The translations under genes and the position numbers were made by a program. This document shows, in pieces, positions 1-8,475 of a stretch of DNA of 64,000 nt. Below the pieces are notes generated by a model. It was not told where the DNA came from. It ran no database searches and worked only from the letters and a program-made list of their open reading frames with translations. Source of the DNA: Anderseniella sp. (GTDB lineage Bacteria > Pseudomonadota > Alphaproteobacteria > Rhizobiales > Aestuariivirgaceae); NCBI GenBank assembly GCA_030626025.1, contig DAOUPT010000001.1:62001-126000 (forward strand), read 5' to 3'. Position 1 is the stretch's first letter; every line of letters starts with the position of its first letter.

Positions 1-2325
1 CCGGTTTTTTAAACGTTGTTGCCGGTTTGCGGCCCTTCGCGCTTTGATCAAGGCATCGGTTATCCGGTCGGGGGTCAAGGGTAGAAAATTGACATCAATG
101 TCAATTGCGTTGGCAACAGCGTTGGCAAGGGCGGGAGGGAAGCCTGACAGGGCTCCTTCACCTGCTTCCTTGGCACCAAGTGGTCCAAGCGGGTCGATAC
201 TTTCGACAATGTGGGCTTCAATGTCGGGGGATTCCACTATGGTCGGGAAACGATAATCAAGTAAGTTTGCGTGTACCGGCAGGCCATTGGTGAAAGAGGT
301 TTCTTCGCTTAGCGCCTGCCCCATGCCCATCCATACAGATCCCTCAATTTGACCCTCCACAGCCAGACGGTTCAGGGCAAAACCGCAATCTAGTGCGGCC
401 CAGACTTTCTCGACTGTTACAAGGCCAGTATCGACATCTACCGATACTTCAACAACTTGGGCTGCATAACTAAAACCCATGGTCGACCCGACGGCACCAC
501 CACGGTGTTTCCCTCCTTGTGCTTCAGGCGGGCAGGTAAACGTGCCCTTGACGGCAATGGTGCCATCTACAGCCAGCGCGGCCTGGGCGACCTCAGCAAA
601 AGACAGGGCTGATTGCTGGCTGGAGCGGACGCTGAAAACTTCTCCATCGCAGTCAATGTCCTGGGGTTCGGCATCAAGCTTGCCGGCAGCCGCTTCAATC
701 AGAACATTGCGCAGGGCTTTGGCGGCTTCAATGGCGGCGTTGCCGACCATGAAGGTGACACGTGATGAATAGGAGCCATTGTCTTTCGGGGTGATGACAC
801 TGTCATTGGTGACGACCCTGATGCGGCTCATATCAATGCTGAGGGTTTCCGCCGCAACCAGCGCGACCATGGTGGTTGACCCCTGACCGATGTCAGAAGC
901 ACCGGTGAAGATGGTGATTGAACCGTCAAAATCAAGCTTCAGGCTGACAACAGCATGGGGTTCGCCGGTCCAGTGGACCGGTTTGGCGGCACCGCTGACA
1001 TAGTGTGAGCAGGCCATGCCCAAACCGCGACCATGCGGTAGCGTACCGATACGCTCTTGCCAGTTGCTGGCTGCTTCGACTTTGGCAAGGCATTGCTTGA
1101 GTCCATAGGAGTTAATCAGCAATTCGTTGGCGGTGCGGGTTGGGGCAGTCAGCAGGTTTGCCCGTCTGACCTCAAATGGATCAAGCTCGAGCTGTCGGGC
1201 CATGCGATCAAGCAAACACTCAAAACCATGGCGAACATCGACAGTGCCGTGGCCACGCATGGCGCCGCAAGGCGGCTGGTTGGAATAGAGCCGCAGCCCG
1301 TCATATTTCACGGCCGGAATATCATAGAGACCATGTAGCAGCGCTCCGGCATAGAGAATGGTTACGAGGCCATAACCGGCATAGGCACCGCCACGCTGGA
1401 TGACCCGGCATTGGCAGGCGGTGATATTTCCCTTTTTTGTAAGGCCAAGTTTGAGCTCAACCCGGGTTTCGGGTCTGCCGCGATGGGTAATGAAACTTTC
1501 TTCCCGCGACAACCGCATCATCACCTTGCCACAGGCGGCGCGAGCCAGAAGAGCAGTAATAATTTCAAAATTGAGTGTTTCGGTACGGGCACCAAAGCCA
1601 CCGCCGACAAATGGCTTGATGACCCTGATGGCCGAGGGATCCATTTCCAAACACCGCGCAAGAGTCAGGTGAACGTAAAACGGCACCTGTGTCACCGAGT
1701 GGAATGTCAACCGGTCGCGTTCGGCGTCATATTCGGCAAGAGCGGCGTGGGGTTCCATCTGGGCATGGTTGACTTCGGCACAATCGAAGGTTTCTTCACA
1801 GACCAGATCAGCAAGTTCAAATCCTGCGCTGACATCGCCAAATTCATTTTGAACCTTGCGCTCGATATTGCCGGGCTTGTCGTCATGCAACAAACATGCG
1901 TCTGATACACTGGCCTCATCGATCGTGTAACAGGCGGGAAGTTCTTCAATTTCAACTTCAATTAGTTCCAGTGCCAGCGCAGCGGTTGCAGCATCGCAGG
2001 CGGCAACGGCAGCAATGGGTTCGCCGCGATAGCGGACCTTGTCGCGAGCCATGGGGTATTCATTCATGGCGATGGGAATAACGCCATAAGTGTGGGCGCA
2101 ATCAGCACCGGTTATGACCGCAGAGACGCCTTTAAGGCCTAGCGCTCTGCTGGTGTCGATATCGACGATATGGCCATGGCTGACCGATGAACGCAAAATG
2201 GCCCCGGCCAGACAAGCCGAGCTTTCAAGATCGGCGGTGTAAACCGCTTTGCCGGTTACTTTCTCGATGCCGTCAATCAGTGGCACCGGTTGGCCGACGG
2301 TGCTGTGTTTGACCTGTTTGTTCAT
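1..2325 (-). CDS. 4-hydroxybenzoyl-CoA reductase-like molybdenum subunit (partial, 3' end outside window)
   Basis: Large molybdopterin-binding subunit of the xanthine oxidase family. The frame is open for 775 codons and runs off the left edge, so only the last few residues should be missing. Seen: the N-terminal aldehyde oxidase/xanthine dehydrogenase a/b hammerhead region (about residues 20-130), the Mo-binding glycine-rich FVGGGFGA segment near residue 240, a CGAMRGHG substrate-pocket motif, and GAKEAGEG near the C-terminus carrying the expected catalytic Glu. Length and a [11 protein letters not shown]-like ending fit the HcrA/HbaC branch, whose enzyme removes the para-hydroxyl of 4-hydroxybenzoyl-CoA in the cytoplasm. 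It starts inside the stop of the small Fe-S subunit (ATGA overlap), so the two are co-translated. The FAD subunit (HcrB/HbaD) is not seen and may lie further left. Substrate is inferred; another aryl-CoA or purine substrate is possible. Confidence 0.82.
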   Translation of the reverse strand, partial: MNKQVKHSTVGQPVPLIDGIEKVTGKAVYTADLESSACLAGAILRSSVSHGHIVDIDTSRALGLKGVSAVITGADCAHTYGVIPIAMNEYPMARDKVRYRGEPIAAVAACDAATAALALELIEVEIEELPACYTIDEASVSDACLLHDDKPGNIERKVQNEFGDVSAGFELADLVCEETFDCAEVNHAQMEPHAALAEYDAERDRLTFHSVTQVPFYVHLTLARCLEMDPSAIRVIKPFVGGGFGARTETLNFEIITALLARAACGKVMMRLSREESFITHRGRPETRVELKLGLTKKGNITACQCRVIQRGGAYAGYGLVTILYAGALLHGLYDIPAVKYDGLRLYSNQPPCGAMRGHGTVDVRHGFECLLDRMARQLELDPFEVRRANLLTAPTRTANELLINSYGLKQCLAKVEAASNWQERIGTLPHGRGLGMACSHYVSGAAKPVHWTGEPHAVVSLKLDFDGSITIFTGASDIGQGSTTMVALVAAETLSIDMSRIRVVTNDSVITPKDNGSYSSRVTFMVGNAAIEAAKALRNVLIEAAAGKLDAEPQDIDCDGEVFSVRSSQQSALSFAEVAQAALAVDGTIAVKGTFTCPPEAQGGKHRGGAVGSTMGFSYAAQVVEVSVDVDTGLVTVEKVWAALDCGFALNRLAVEGQIEGSVWMGMGQALSEETSFTNGLPVHANLLDYRFPTIVESPDIEAHIVESIDPLGPLGAKEAGEGALSGFPPALANAVANAIDIDVNFLPLTPDRITDALIKARRAANRQQRLKNR

Positions 2326-2789
2326 GATGAAGTCCCGATGGCGGCGCGGACCGATTTGATAATTTTGACATAGCCAGTGCAACGGCACAGGTTGCCAGCA
2401 AGTGCCGCCCTGATCTCTCCATCGTTGGGATTTGGGTTGTCGCGTAACAAGCCACTGGCAGCCATAATCATGCCGGGGGTGCAAAAGCCACATTGGGTGC
2501 CTAGGTTTTCGTGAAAAGCTCGCTGCAGGGCGGAAAGGCGACCGTTGTTGCTTTCCCCTTCGATGGTTTCAATTTCGGCATTTTGGCAGGTCGCTGCCAG
2601 CGTGATACATGAGAGTCGCGGTTGTCCGTTGACCAGCACGGTGCAGGCCCCGCATTCACCACCATCGCAGCCGCTTTTTGTGCCGGTCAGTGTTTTGTTT
2701 TTGCGCAGATAGTCGATCAGCAACAGATTGTCATCAATAGCATCCTGACAGGAGGTGCCGTTTATTGTTGCGCTGATAATCTGTTTCAT
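2322..2789 (-). CDS. [2Fe-2S] small subunit of 4-hydroxybenzoyl-CoA reductase-like enzyme
   Basis: Small iron-sulfur subunit of a three-subunit molybdenum hydroxylase, 155 aa, the usual length for HcrC/HbaB/CoxS proteins. Residues 1-75 form a plant-type ferredoxin domain with the [12 protein letters not shown] cluster motif and a fourth Cys in LSC. Residues 80-150 form the helical [2Fe-2S] domain with CGFCTPG and NLCRCTGY. It passes electrons between the molybdenum centre and an FAD subunit. It is the first gene of a leftward operon. A GAGG ribosome site lies 8 nt before the ATG, and the candidate Rrf2/BadM operator lies 32 nt upstream. The gene order small-large matches hbaB-hbaC of Rhodopseudomonas palustris. 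Confidence 0.88.
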   Translation of the reverse strand: MKQIISATINGTSCQDAIDDNLLLIDYLRKNKTLTGTKSGCDGGECGACTVLVNGQPRLSCITLAATCQNAEIETIEGESNNGRLSALQRAFHENLGTQCGFCTPGMIMAASGLLRDNPNPNDGEIRAALAGNLCRCTGYVKIIKSVRAAIGTSS

Positions 2790-2821
2790 TGGCGGGCCTC
2801 AGGCAGAGACAAGTTAAATAG

Positions 2822-2841
2822 ATATTGTAGTACTGTTATAC
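2822..2841 (-). promoter_or_regulatory. Candidate Rrf2/BadM operator before the reductase operon
   Basis: On the minus strand this site reads GTATAACAGTAC followed by TACAATAT, a near-palindrome with GTAT...GTAC...ATAT symmetry. The first 12 bases recur exactly, in the same orientation to the gene, before the aryl-CoA ligase at 4086-4097. The distances from the 12-mer to the ATG are 40 and 43 nt. A -10-like TACAAT follows directly, and there is no good -35 hexamer in front, which suits a regulator bound at or over the promoter. That the neighbouring Rrf2 protein binds here is inferred. Confidence 0.6.
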
Positions 2842-3048
2842 CGATTTTATGCTATGGTACAGAGGAAAGCCAGAAAAAATATACCAATAGATCGTGGCAA
2901 GCTGCTTGAAAAGCAGTGTGTATCATGAGGATTGCCGGTAAACTTGCATGTAGTGGCCTATCTGGTTTACACAAAAACTGACAGGTAGATCAGATTCGCA
3001 TTTAAAACCCGTTCACAGGCAGCGTTTCAAAAGAAAGAATAACCGGGT

Positions 3049-3546
3049 ATGGACAAACAGGCTCATACATCAGGTTCAGATTTGAACCAGCAGATCAGCA
3101 TCAGGCGCGTGGCCAGTGGTGATTTGAGCTTTGTGATGGCACTTGATGAAAGTGTGACGGGATTGGCCAAGCCGGACTATTGGCAAGACATTTTTTCCCG
3201 CTATGCCAAACGCCGGACGCAGGAGCGGTTTTTTCTGGTGGCTGAAAATACTAACCAAGATTTTGCCGCCCCGATCCTCGGGTATATTGTTGGTGAGGTG
3301 CGGGCCTGGGAATTTGGTTCTGAGCCGAGTGGCTGGGTTTTTGCTTTTTCAGTTGATCCTGACATGCGCGAACGCGGGGTTGGTGAGCAATTGTTTGAGG
3401 CGATTTCAGAAAAGTTTCGTGGCGCGGGCGTAAGCTCAATGCGTACAATGGTGGAACGCAAGAACCAGTTGCATATGGCTTTCTTTCGCAGCGAAGGCAT
3501 GGCAGCGGGGCCGTATATTCAACTGGAGAAAAACCTTGATGAATAA
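3049..3546 (+). CDS. GNAT acetyltransferase, BadL-like
   Basis: A 165-aa Gcn5-related N-acetyltransferase. The acetyl-CoA pyrophosphate-binding motif is visible around RERGVGEQL (about residues 105-113) after the beta-4 strand. Known: in Rhodopseudomonas palustris the GNAT BadL acetylates aminobenzoates, and the products relieve repression by the Rrf2 regulator BadM. Here the gene sits 32 nt before an Rrf2 gene and between reductase and aryl-CoA ligase genes, so the same role is inferred. An alternative is acetylation of the catalytic lysine of the neighbouring ligase, as Pat enzymes do. The ribosome site before this ATG is weak. The family call is secure; the substrate is not. Confidence 0.75.
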   Translation: MDKQAHTSGSDLNQQISIRRVASGDLSFVMALDESVTGLAKPDYWQDIFSRYAKRRTQERFFLVAENTNQDFAAPILGYIVGEVRAWEFGSEPSGWVFAFSVDPDMRERGVGEQLFEAISEKFRGAGVSSMRTMVERKNQLHMAFFRSEGMAAGPYIQLEKNLDE

Positions 3547-3578
3547 GTGGCGCGTTGTTTGGGAAGGTCGAGGTTGAT

Positions 3579-4022
3579 ATGAAGCTGCAAAAATCCAGCA
3601 GGCTGGCAATTTTCGCCTTGATTGAACTGGCATCTGATCCAAAGGCGCAAGTTTCAGTGTCCGAAATTGGCGACAAGTACGGTGTGTCTTCGCACCATCT
3701 AGCTAAAGTCATGCACACTCTCGGGCGGGCTGGTCTGGTGCGCTCAATTCGTGGAGTTGGCGGTGGGTATAGTTTCAGTGGTAATGAAAAGCGGACCACA
3801 TTGCTGGATGTGATTATGCTGTTTGAAGATACTTCTACTGGTGATTGTGCGGTGGAAAATCCTGCCGATGTTACGGCAGCGGAATGGGCCTTATGTCAGG
3901 TGGTCAACGAGATTGACGAAATAGCTCAGGCAACGCTTGGAGCGATTACTATTTCAACGATGCTCAAGCAGATTGAGCGCAATAAAAAGACCGCTAAAAG
4001 GGCAAAAGCACTTTCTGCCTGA
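3579..4022 (+). CDS. Rrf2-family transcriptional regulator, BadM-like
   Basis: A 147-aa Rrf2 regulator with an N-terminal winged helix (LQKSSRLAIFALIELA, then a VSSHHLAKVMHTLGRAGLV recognition helix and the GGGY wing). The three closely spaced cysteines that hold the Fe-S cluster in IscR/NsrR are absent: only two Cys, 16 residues apart, lie in the effector region, so a small-molecule ligand is more likely than a cluster. The ATG at 3579 has GAGG five nt upstream and gives a standard Rrf2 N-terminus; an in-frame TTG at 3555 is less likely. BadM of R. palustris is an Rrf2 repressor of benzoate genes next to the GNAT BadL, and the context here is the same. Targets are probably the two sites at 2822-2841 and 4086-4105. 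Confidence 0.8.
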   Translation: MKLQKSSRLAIFALIELASDPKAQVSVSEIGDKYGVSSHHLAKVMHTLGRAGLVRSIRGVGGGYSFSGNEKRTTLLDVIMLFEDTSTGDCAVENPADVTAAEWALCQVVNEIDEIAQATLGAITISTMLKQIERNKKTAKRAKALSA

Positions 4023-4085
4023 AGTTTGTTTTCTGAAATTTGAATTGATCAGAATGAGGCAAGCTTGCATGTTTTAGCAATTGAC

Positions 4086-4105
4086 GTATAACAGTACGAT
4101 AATAC
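4086..4105 (+). promoter_or_regulatory. Candidate Rrf2/BadM operator before the aryl-CoA ligase
   Basis: Reads GTATAACAGTAC then GATAATAC, giving GTAT....GTAC....ATAC dyad symmetry. It shares 12 consecutive bases plus the following AATA with the site before the reductase operon. A -10-like GATAAT overlaps its right half. The ligase ATG begins 35 nt after the site. No third copy was noticed elsewhere in the window. Confidence 0.6.
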
Positions 4106-4140
4106 AAAAATACTTGGGAGGCTGCTGGAAAGGTGAGGTT

Positions 4141-5682
4141 ATGAGTGATGCCGGATGGTATAATGCGGTTTCCGATTTTGTTGACCAGAATGTGGAAAAA
4201 GGCTTCGGGGCCAAGCTTGCCTTTGTTGATCCTGAACGTACTCTTACCTACCAGCAATTACAGACGTCGAGCAAAAAACTGGCCAATGTGTTGAGTGAGC
4301 TAAAAGTAAGGCGCGAGTGCCGAATTGCTATGCTGATGCTTGATACGATAGATTTTCCCGTTGTCTTTTGGGGGGCTCTTCGGGCAGGTGTAGTGCCAGT
4401 TTGCATGAATACGTTGTTAACTGGTGAGCAGTGTAAATATATGCTCAGCGACAGTCGGGCTGAAACTCTTTTTATCGCGGCTTCCCTGTTGGAAATCGTC
4501 GAACCAGTATTGAAGAAACTGGAGTTCCTTAAAGCTATTGTTGTTGTTGGGGGGCAAGGCGGGTTTCATCATTACTTGTCGTTTGAGGATTTACTTGCAG
4601 ATGCAGATGATGATTTCCAAACTGTAAAGACCTGCAAGGACGAGACGGCATTTTGGCTTTATTCATCTGGATCGACCGGTGACCCAAAAGGGGTCCGTCA
4701 CGTTCACACCAGCATGAAGTATGTGGCACATCACTATGGCAAAAACCTGCTGGGAATTGAACATGACGATATATGTTTTGCGGCAGCAAAACTGTTTTTC
4801 GCTTATGGCCTGGGTGCTGGTATGGCGGTATCCTTATCGATTGGCGCAACTACAGTTTTGTTGCCTGATCGCCCGACACCAGAATCGGTTTTACATATGC
4901 TCAAAATATATAACCCGACTCTATTTTTTGGTGTTCCAACATTATATGCTGCAATGCTGGCAGATGAAAATTGCAAGCCGGAAAATGCGTCAAGCAGGTT
5001 GCGAATTTGCATATCAGCCGGTGAGGCCTTGCCAACTGATGTTGGGTTGAGCTGGAAAAAGCGCATGGGTATAGATATCATAGATGGTATCGGGTCGACT
5101 GAAATGTTGCACGTATTCCTTTCCAACCGCCCCGGTGATATTCGCTATGGAACATCAGGCAGAGAGTTTGATGGTTACGAACTGCGCTTGGTGGATGATG
5201 ATGGCTGTGATGTTGGCGTTGATGAAATCGGCGAGTTGCTGGTATCAGGCGGTTCTGCTGCTGATGGTTACTGGAACAAACGGGCCAAATCACGTGCCAC
5301 TTTTGCCGGTATCTGGACCCATACCGGGGACAAATATTATCGCGATAGGGACGGTTATTATCATTATTGTGGCCGCACTGATGACATGTTCAAGGTCTCG
5401 GGCCGCTGGGTTTCACCGTTTGAAGTTGAAGAGGCACTCATTTCACACCCAGCTGTGCTTGAAGCAGCTGTCGTTGCCCAAGAAGATGATGAAGGTTTGA
5501 TCAAGCCCATGGCCTTCGTGGTTTTGAACAAAACAGCACCAAATGACAGCTTGTTCAAAGAACTGAAAGAACATGTAAAGTCATCGGTAGGTGTCTGGAA
5601 ATACCCTCGCTGGATAGAATTTGTACCTGATCTTCCCAAAACGGCCACGGGTAAAATCCAGCGTTACAAACTACGGGCATAA
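4141..5682 (+). CDS. Benzoate / 4-hydroxybenzoate-CoA ligase family
   Basis: AMP-forming aryl-CoA ligase, 513 aa, activating an aromatic acid to its CoA thioester in the cytoplasm with ATP. Seen: the phosphate loop SSGSTGDPKG near residue 178, the motif with GIGSTEMLH, the hinge CGRTDDMFKVSG, and the catalytic lysine in TATGKIQ at residue 505. That lysine is the position acetylated in R. palustris BadA/HbaA. The EVEEALISHP ending and the N-terminal FVDP...TYQQL fit the benzoate-CoA ligase family. The ATG at 4141 follows a GGTGAGG ribosome site; the upstream in-frame TTG at 4081 would place the operator inside the gene and is rejected. It probably supplies the CoA substrate to the divergent reductase. 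Benzoate versus 4-hydroxybenzoate cannot be decided from sequence alone. Confidence 0.85.
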   Translation: MSDAGWYNAVSDFVDQNVEKGFGAKLAFVDPERTLTYQQLQTSSKKLANVLSELKVRRECRIAMLMLDTIDFPVVFWGALRAGVVPVCMNTLLTGEQCKYMLSDSRAETLFIAASLLEIVEPVLKKLEFLKAIVVVGGQGGFHHYLSFEDLLADADDDFQTVKTCKDETAFWLYSSGSTGDPKGVRHVHTSMKYVAHHYGKNLLGIEHDDICFAAAKLFFAYGLGAGMAVSLSIGATTVLLPDRPTPESVLHMLKIYNPTLFFGVPTLYAAMLADENCKPENASSRLRICISAGEALPTDVGLSWKKRMGIDIIDGIGSTEMLHVFLSNRPGDIRYGTSGREFDGYELRLVDDDGCDVGVDEIGELLVSGGSAADGYWNKRAKSRATFAGIWTHTGDKYYRDRDGYYHYCGRTDDMFKVSGRWVSPFEVEEALISHPAVLEAAVVAQEDDEGLIKPMAFVVLNKTAPNDSLFKELKEHVKSSVGVWKYPRWIEFVPDLPKTATGKIQRYKLRA

Positions 5683-5802
5683 TTGGATCAACTTCCTCCC
5701 TTGATTCGGGCCATTTGTCAGTAGAATCAGTTAGTGATTTTCATGGTTATAGGGCCACGAAAGACTGGGTGAACTCACACCAAATTATCTCGATCAAACA
5801 CC

Positions 5803-5833
5803 TTGACCTTCCATTGACCGGAAGCTCTATATT
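5803..5833 (+). promoter_or_regulatory. CueR/MerR-type copper-responsive promoter
   Basis: TTGACC (5803-5808) and TATATT (5828-5833) are separated by 19 bp, the over-long spacing typical of promoters activated by MerR-family regulators. Between them lies the dyad CCTTCC-N7-GGAAGC at 5807-5825, close to the known CueR box of copA promoters. No cueR gene is in the window, so the regulator must be encoded elsewhere. Confidence 0.8.
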
Positions 5834-5872
5834 GATCTCAAATTGAATCGAGATTCCATTTGGAGCCCTGTC

Positions 5873-8335
5873 ATGGATACCCTTCTTTCGAAAACGAATA
5901 CACCTGAAATCGCATCGGCCTCACAAGGTAGCGCAGGCAACAGCCGGATTGTTCTGTCGGTGAGCGGCATGAGCTGTGCCGGTTGTGCATCGCGGGTCGA
6001 ACGGACCCTCAAACAAGTCACCGGCGTCTCAGATGCCAATGTTAATTTGCCAATGGAACGGGCGGATATTGAATTTGCAACTGCGCAAACCAGCGCTGCA
6101 GCATTAGCAGAAATTATCCGCGGTGCCGGTTTTGAAGTTCCGGCCCAAACAATTGTTCTTGATGTAACCGGCATGACCTGCGCCAATTGCGCCGGTCGGG
6201 TGGAGCAGGCTCTAAAAGCCCTGCCTGATGTACTTGATGCCCGGGTGAATGCGGCAACCGACCGGGCTGATGTTGACTGGCTGGGCGGTGATATCACGGT
6301 TTTAATCGATGCAGTTAAAAACGCAGGTTATGAAGCAACACCCCGATTAACCGCTACTGCGCAACGCAAAGAGCAGCAGGCAAAAAAAGCCCAACAGGAT
6401 GCAGCGGCTGCCAAAAAGGATCTGACCCTGTTTGCGATTTCAGTCGCCCTCACCCTGCCTCTGGTTGGCCAGATGGTCCTTAACGCCATCGGTTTCAATT
6501 TCCACATGTCTGGCTGGGTGGAACTGGCACTGGCAACCCCGGTACAATTTGTTATCGGTGCACGGTTCTATAAAGGCGCCTGGAATGCAATTAAGGCCGG
6601 TGCCGGAAATATGGATGTCCTGGTGGTTATGGGCACCAGTGCGGCTTATTTCTTTTCACTGGTGACACTTTTGCGCCTTGGCGAAGCTTCACGCGGTCAT
6701 CTCTATTTTGAAGCCGCCGCCGTCATTATCACCCTGATCCTGCTTGGCAAGATCCTTGAAGCCAGAGCCAAGCGCGGCACCACTGCAGCAGTCATTGAGT
6801 TAATGGCATTACGCCCCGAAGAGGCAAAAGTTTTGCGCAACGGGAAAGAAATCACCCTGCCGGTTGAAGACGTTACTCTTGGCGATATCGTTATCGTGCG
6901 CCCCGGCGAGCGCATTCCGGTTGACGGCGAAGTGGTTGAAGGTAAATCACAGGCCGATGAAGCACTGATTACCGGTGAGAGCCTGCCGGTCGACAAGGCA
7001 ATCGGTGATGCGGTGACCGGCGGCTCGGTCAACGGCACTGGCCTGCTGCACATCAAGGCCACCAAAGTTGGTCAGGACTCAACCCTCAACAAGATCATTA
7101 CCCTGGTCGAAAATGCTCAAAGCGGCAAGGCACCGGTTCAGCGCATGGTCGATAAAATCAGCGCCATTTTTGTACCAGTTATTATTGTCATCGCCGCCCT
7201 GACATTTGTCGGCTGGATGCTGGCTGGAGGCAGCTTTGAAAGCGCTCTGGTGGCGATGGTATCCGTCCTGGTCATCGCCTGTCCTTGTGCCCTTGGCCTG
7301 GCAACGCCAACCGCCATTGTTGCCGGCACCGGTGCAGCAGCCCGGGCCGGTATTTTGTTTAAAGATGTTGAAGCGCTTGAAATGGCCCACCGAGTTGACA
7401 CAGTCATTTTTGACAAAACCGGCACCCTGACAGAAGGTCACCCGGCTGTCAGTGACGTTCTTGCTGTCAATTTTGATGAGGCAGAACTCATTCGTCTGTC
7501 GGCCAGTTTGCAATCGGCCAGCGAGCACCCGTTGGCCAAAGCAATTGTTGCCCATGCAGACAGCATAAGCCTTTCCAAAGTCAAAGACTTTGCCAGCCAC
7601 ACCGGGTTTGGCGTCAGCGGCACGGTGGATGACCATAAACTTCTGATCGGCAACCGCGCCTTGATGCTTGATCGCAAAGTCAATGTCCCCGAAGAAATCG
7701 CGGCATCGCAATCGGTTTGGGAGGAAGAAGGCAAGACCGCCATACTGGTGGCAATCGATGGTTCACTGGCCGGTGTCATGGCAATTTTCGACCCTATTCG
7801 CAAGGAAACCATTGCAGCCATTGCCGGGTTGAAGAAACAGGGCATTGAGCCCCTTATGCTGACCGGTGATTCCGAGCGCACCGCCAGAACCGTAGCCAAA
7901 CTGGCCGGTATCGACAATTTCAAAGCTGAAACCCGCCCGCAAGACAAAGTCCGGGTGATTGAGGAATTACAAGCCCAGGGCAAAATCATCGCCATGGTAG
8001 GTGATGGTATTAACGATGCTCCGGCACTGGCGCTGGCCGATGTCGGTATTGCCATGGGGTCTGGCAGCGATGTGGCTATGGAAACCGCCGGCATCACGCT
8101 TATGCGTTCCAACCCCGGCATGGTTCACGCCGCCTTGCAGGTATCACGGCGCACCTGGTCCAAGCTGTGGCAAAACCTGTTCTGGGCCTTTATCTACAAT
8201 GTTATTGGCATACCGCTGGCCGTTCTCGGTCTGCTAAACCCGGCCATCGCCGGTGCTGCCATGGCCATGAGTTCAGTCAGCGTCGTCACCAGCTCCCTAA
8301 TGCTCCGCTTCTGGAAGCCTAAATCTATTTCATGA
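5873..8335 (+). CDS. copA: Cu(I)-exporting P-type ATPase CopA
   Basis: P1B-type copper ATPase of 820 aa in the inner membrane, exporting Cu(I) from the cytoplasm. Two N-terminal metal-binding domains carry GMSCAGC (about residue 32) and GMTCANC (about residue 100). The transmembrane CPC motif (IACPCALGL), phosphorylation site DKTGTLTEG, the HP dipeptide (SEHPLAKA) and the GDGINDAPAL hinge are all intact. The ATG at 5873 has GGAG 7 nt upstream; the in-frame TTG at 5843 lies between the promoter and this start and is less likely. It is a single-gene unit behind a CueR-type promoter with a hairpin terminator after it. Confidence 0.95.
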   Translation: MDTLLSKTNTPEIASASQGSAGNSRIVLSVSGMSCAGCASRVERTLKQVTGVSDANVNLPMERADIEFATAQTSAAALAEIIRGAGFEVPAQTIVLDVTGMTCANCAGRVEQALKALPDVLDARVNAATDRADVDWLGGDITVLIDAVKNAGYEATPRLTATAQRKEQQAKKAQQDAAAAKKDLTLFAISVALTLPLVGQMVLNAIGFNFHMSGWVELALATPVQFVIGARFYKGAWNAIKAGAGNMDVLVVMGTSAAYFFSLVTLLRLGEASRGHLYFEAAAVIITLILLGKILEARAKRGTTAAVIELMALRPEEAKVLRNGKEITLPVEDVTLGDIVIVRPGERIPVDGEVVEGKSQADEALITGESLPVDKAIGDAVTGGSVNGTGLLHIKATKVGQDSTLNKIITLVENAQSGKAPVQRMVDKISAIFVPVIIVIAALTFVGWMLAGGSFESALVAMVSVLVIACPCALGLATPTAIVAGTGAAARAGILFKDVEALEMAHRVDTVIFDKTGTLTEGHPAVSDVLAVNFDEAELIRLSASLQSASEHPLAKAIVAHADSISLSKVKDFASHTGFGVSGTVDDHKLLIGNRALMLDRKVNVPEEIAASQSVWEEEGKTAILVAIDGSLAGVMAIFDPIRKETIAAIAGLKKQGIEPLMLTGDSERTARTVAKLAGIDNFKAETRPQDKVRVIEELQAQGKIIAMVGDGINDAPALALADVGIAMGSGSDVAMETAGITLMRSNPGMVHAALQVSRRTWSKLWQNLFWAFIYNVIGIPLAVLGLLNPAIAGAAMAMSSVSVVTSSLMLRFWKPKSIS

Positions 8336-8375
8336 ACAATGAAAAGATTTGGGCTTTATACCGTTCACGGCGTAT

Positions 8376-8419
8376 CCGAGCTACGCTCGGGCCTGCACTT
8401 GCGCGGCGCAGTAGCGCCG
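8376..8419. repeat. Two GC-rich palindromes (REP-like) after copA
   Basis: CCGAGC-TAC-GCTCGG at 8376-8390 and CGGCGC-AGTA-GCGCCG at 8404-8419 lie between the convergent copA and nhaD genes, next to a third hairpin that acts as terminator. The arrangement resembles a small palindromic interspersed element, but no second copy was found in this window. Confidence 0.4.
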
Positions 8420-8436
8420 GGCAGCAGTCACCGCCT

Positions 8437-8471
8437 ACTGTTTCAGTAAAACTGAAACAGTCTTCTTTACT
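8437..8471 (+). terminator. copA: Rho-independent terminator of copA
   Basis: Perfect 10-bp stem ACTGTTTCAG / CTGAAACAGT with a TAAAA loop, followed by the T-rich run CTTCTTTACTCTTT. It ends just before the stop of the convergent nhaD gene. Confidence 0.7.
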
Positions 8472-8475
8472 CTTT

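Noticed and set aside
1411-1905. 164-codon plus-strand frame
   Set aside because: It lies wholly antisense to the molybdenum subunit gene, whose open frame, motifs and neighbours are convincing; the frame has no family features.
3251-3799. 182-codon minus-strand frame across the GNAT and Rrf2 genes
   Set aside because: Antisense shadow over two well-supported genes, proline- and serine-rich with no motif.
7079-8121. Long minus-strand frames under copA (210 and 227 codons)
   Set aside because: Codon-bias shadows of copA; no ribosome site or motif.
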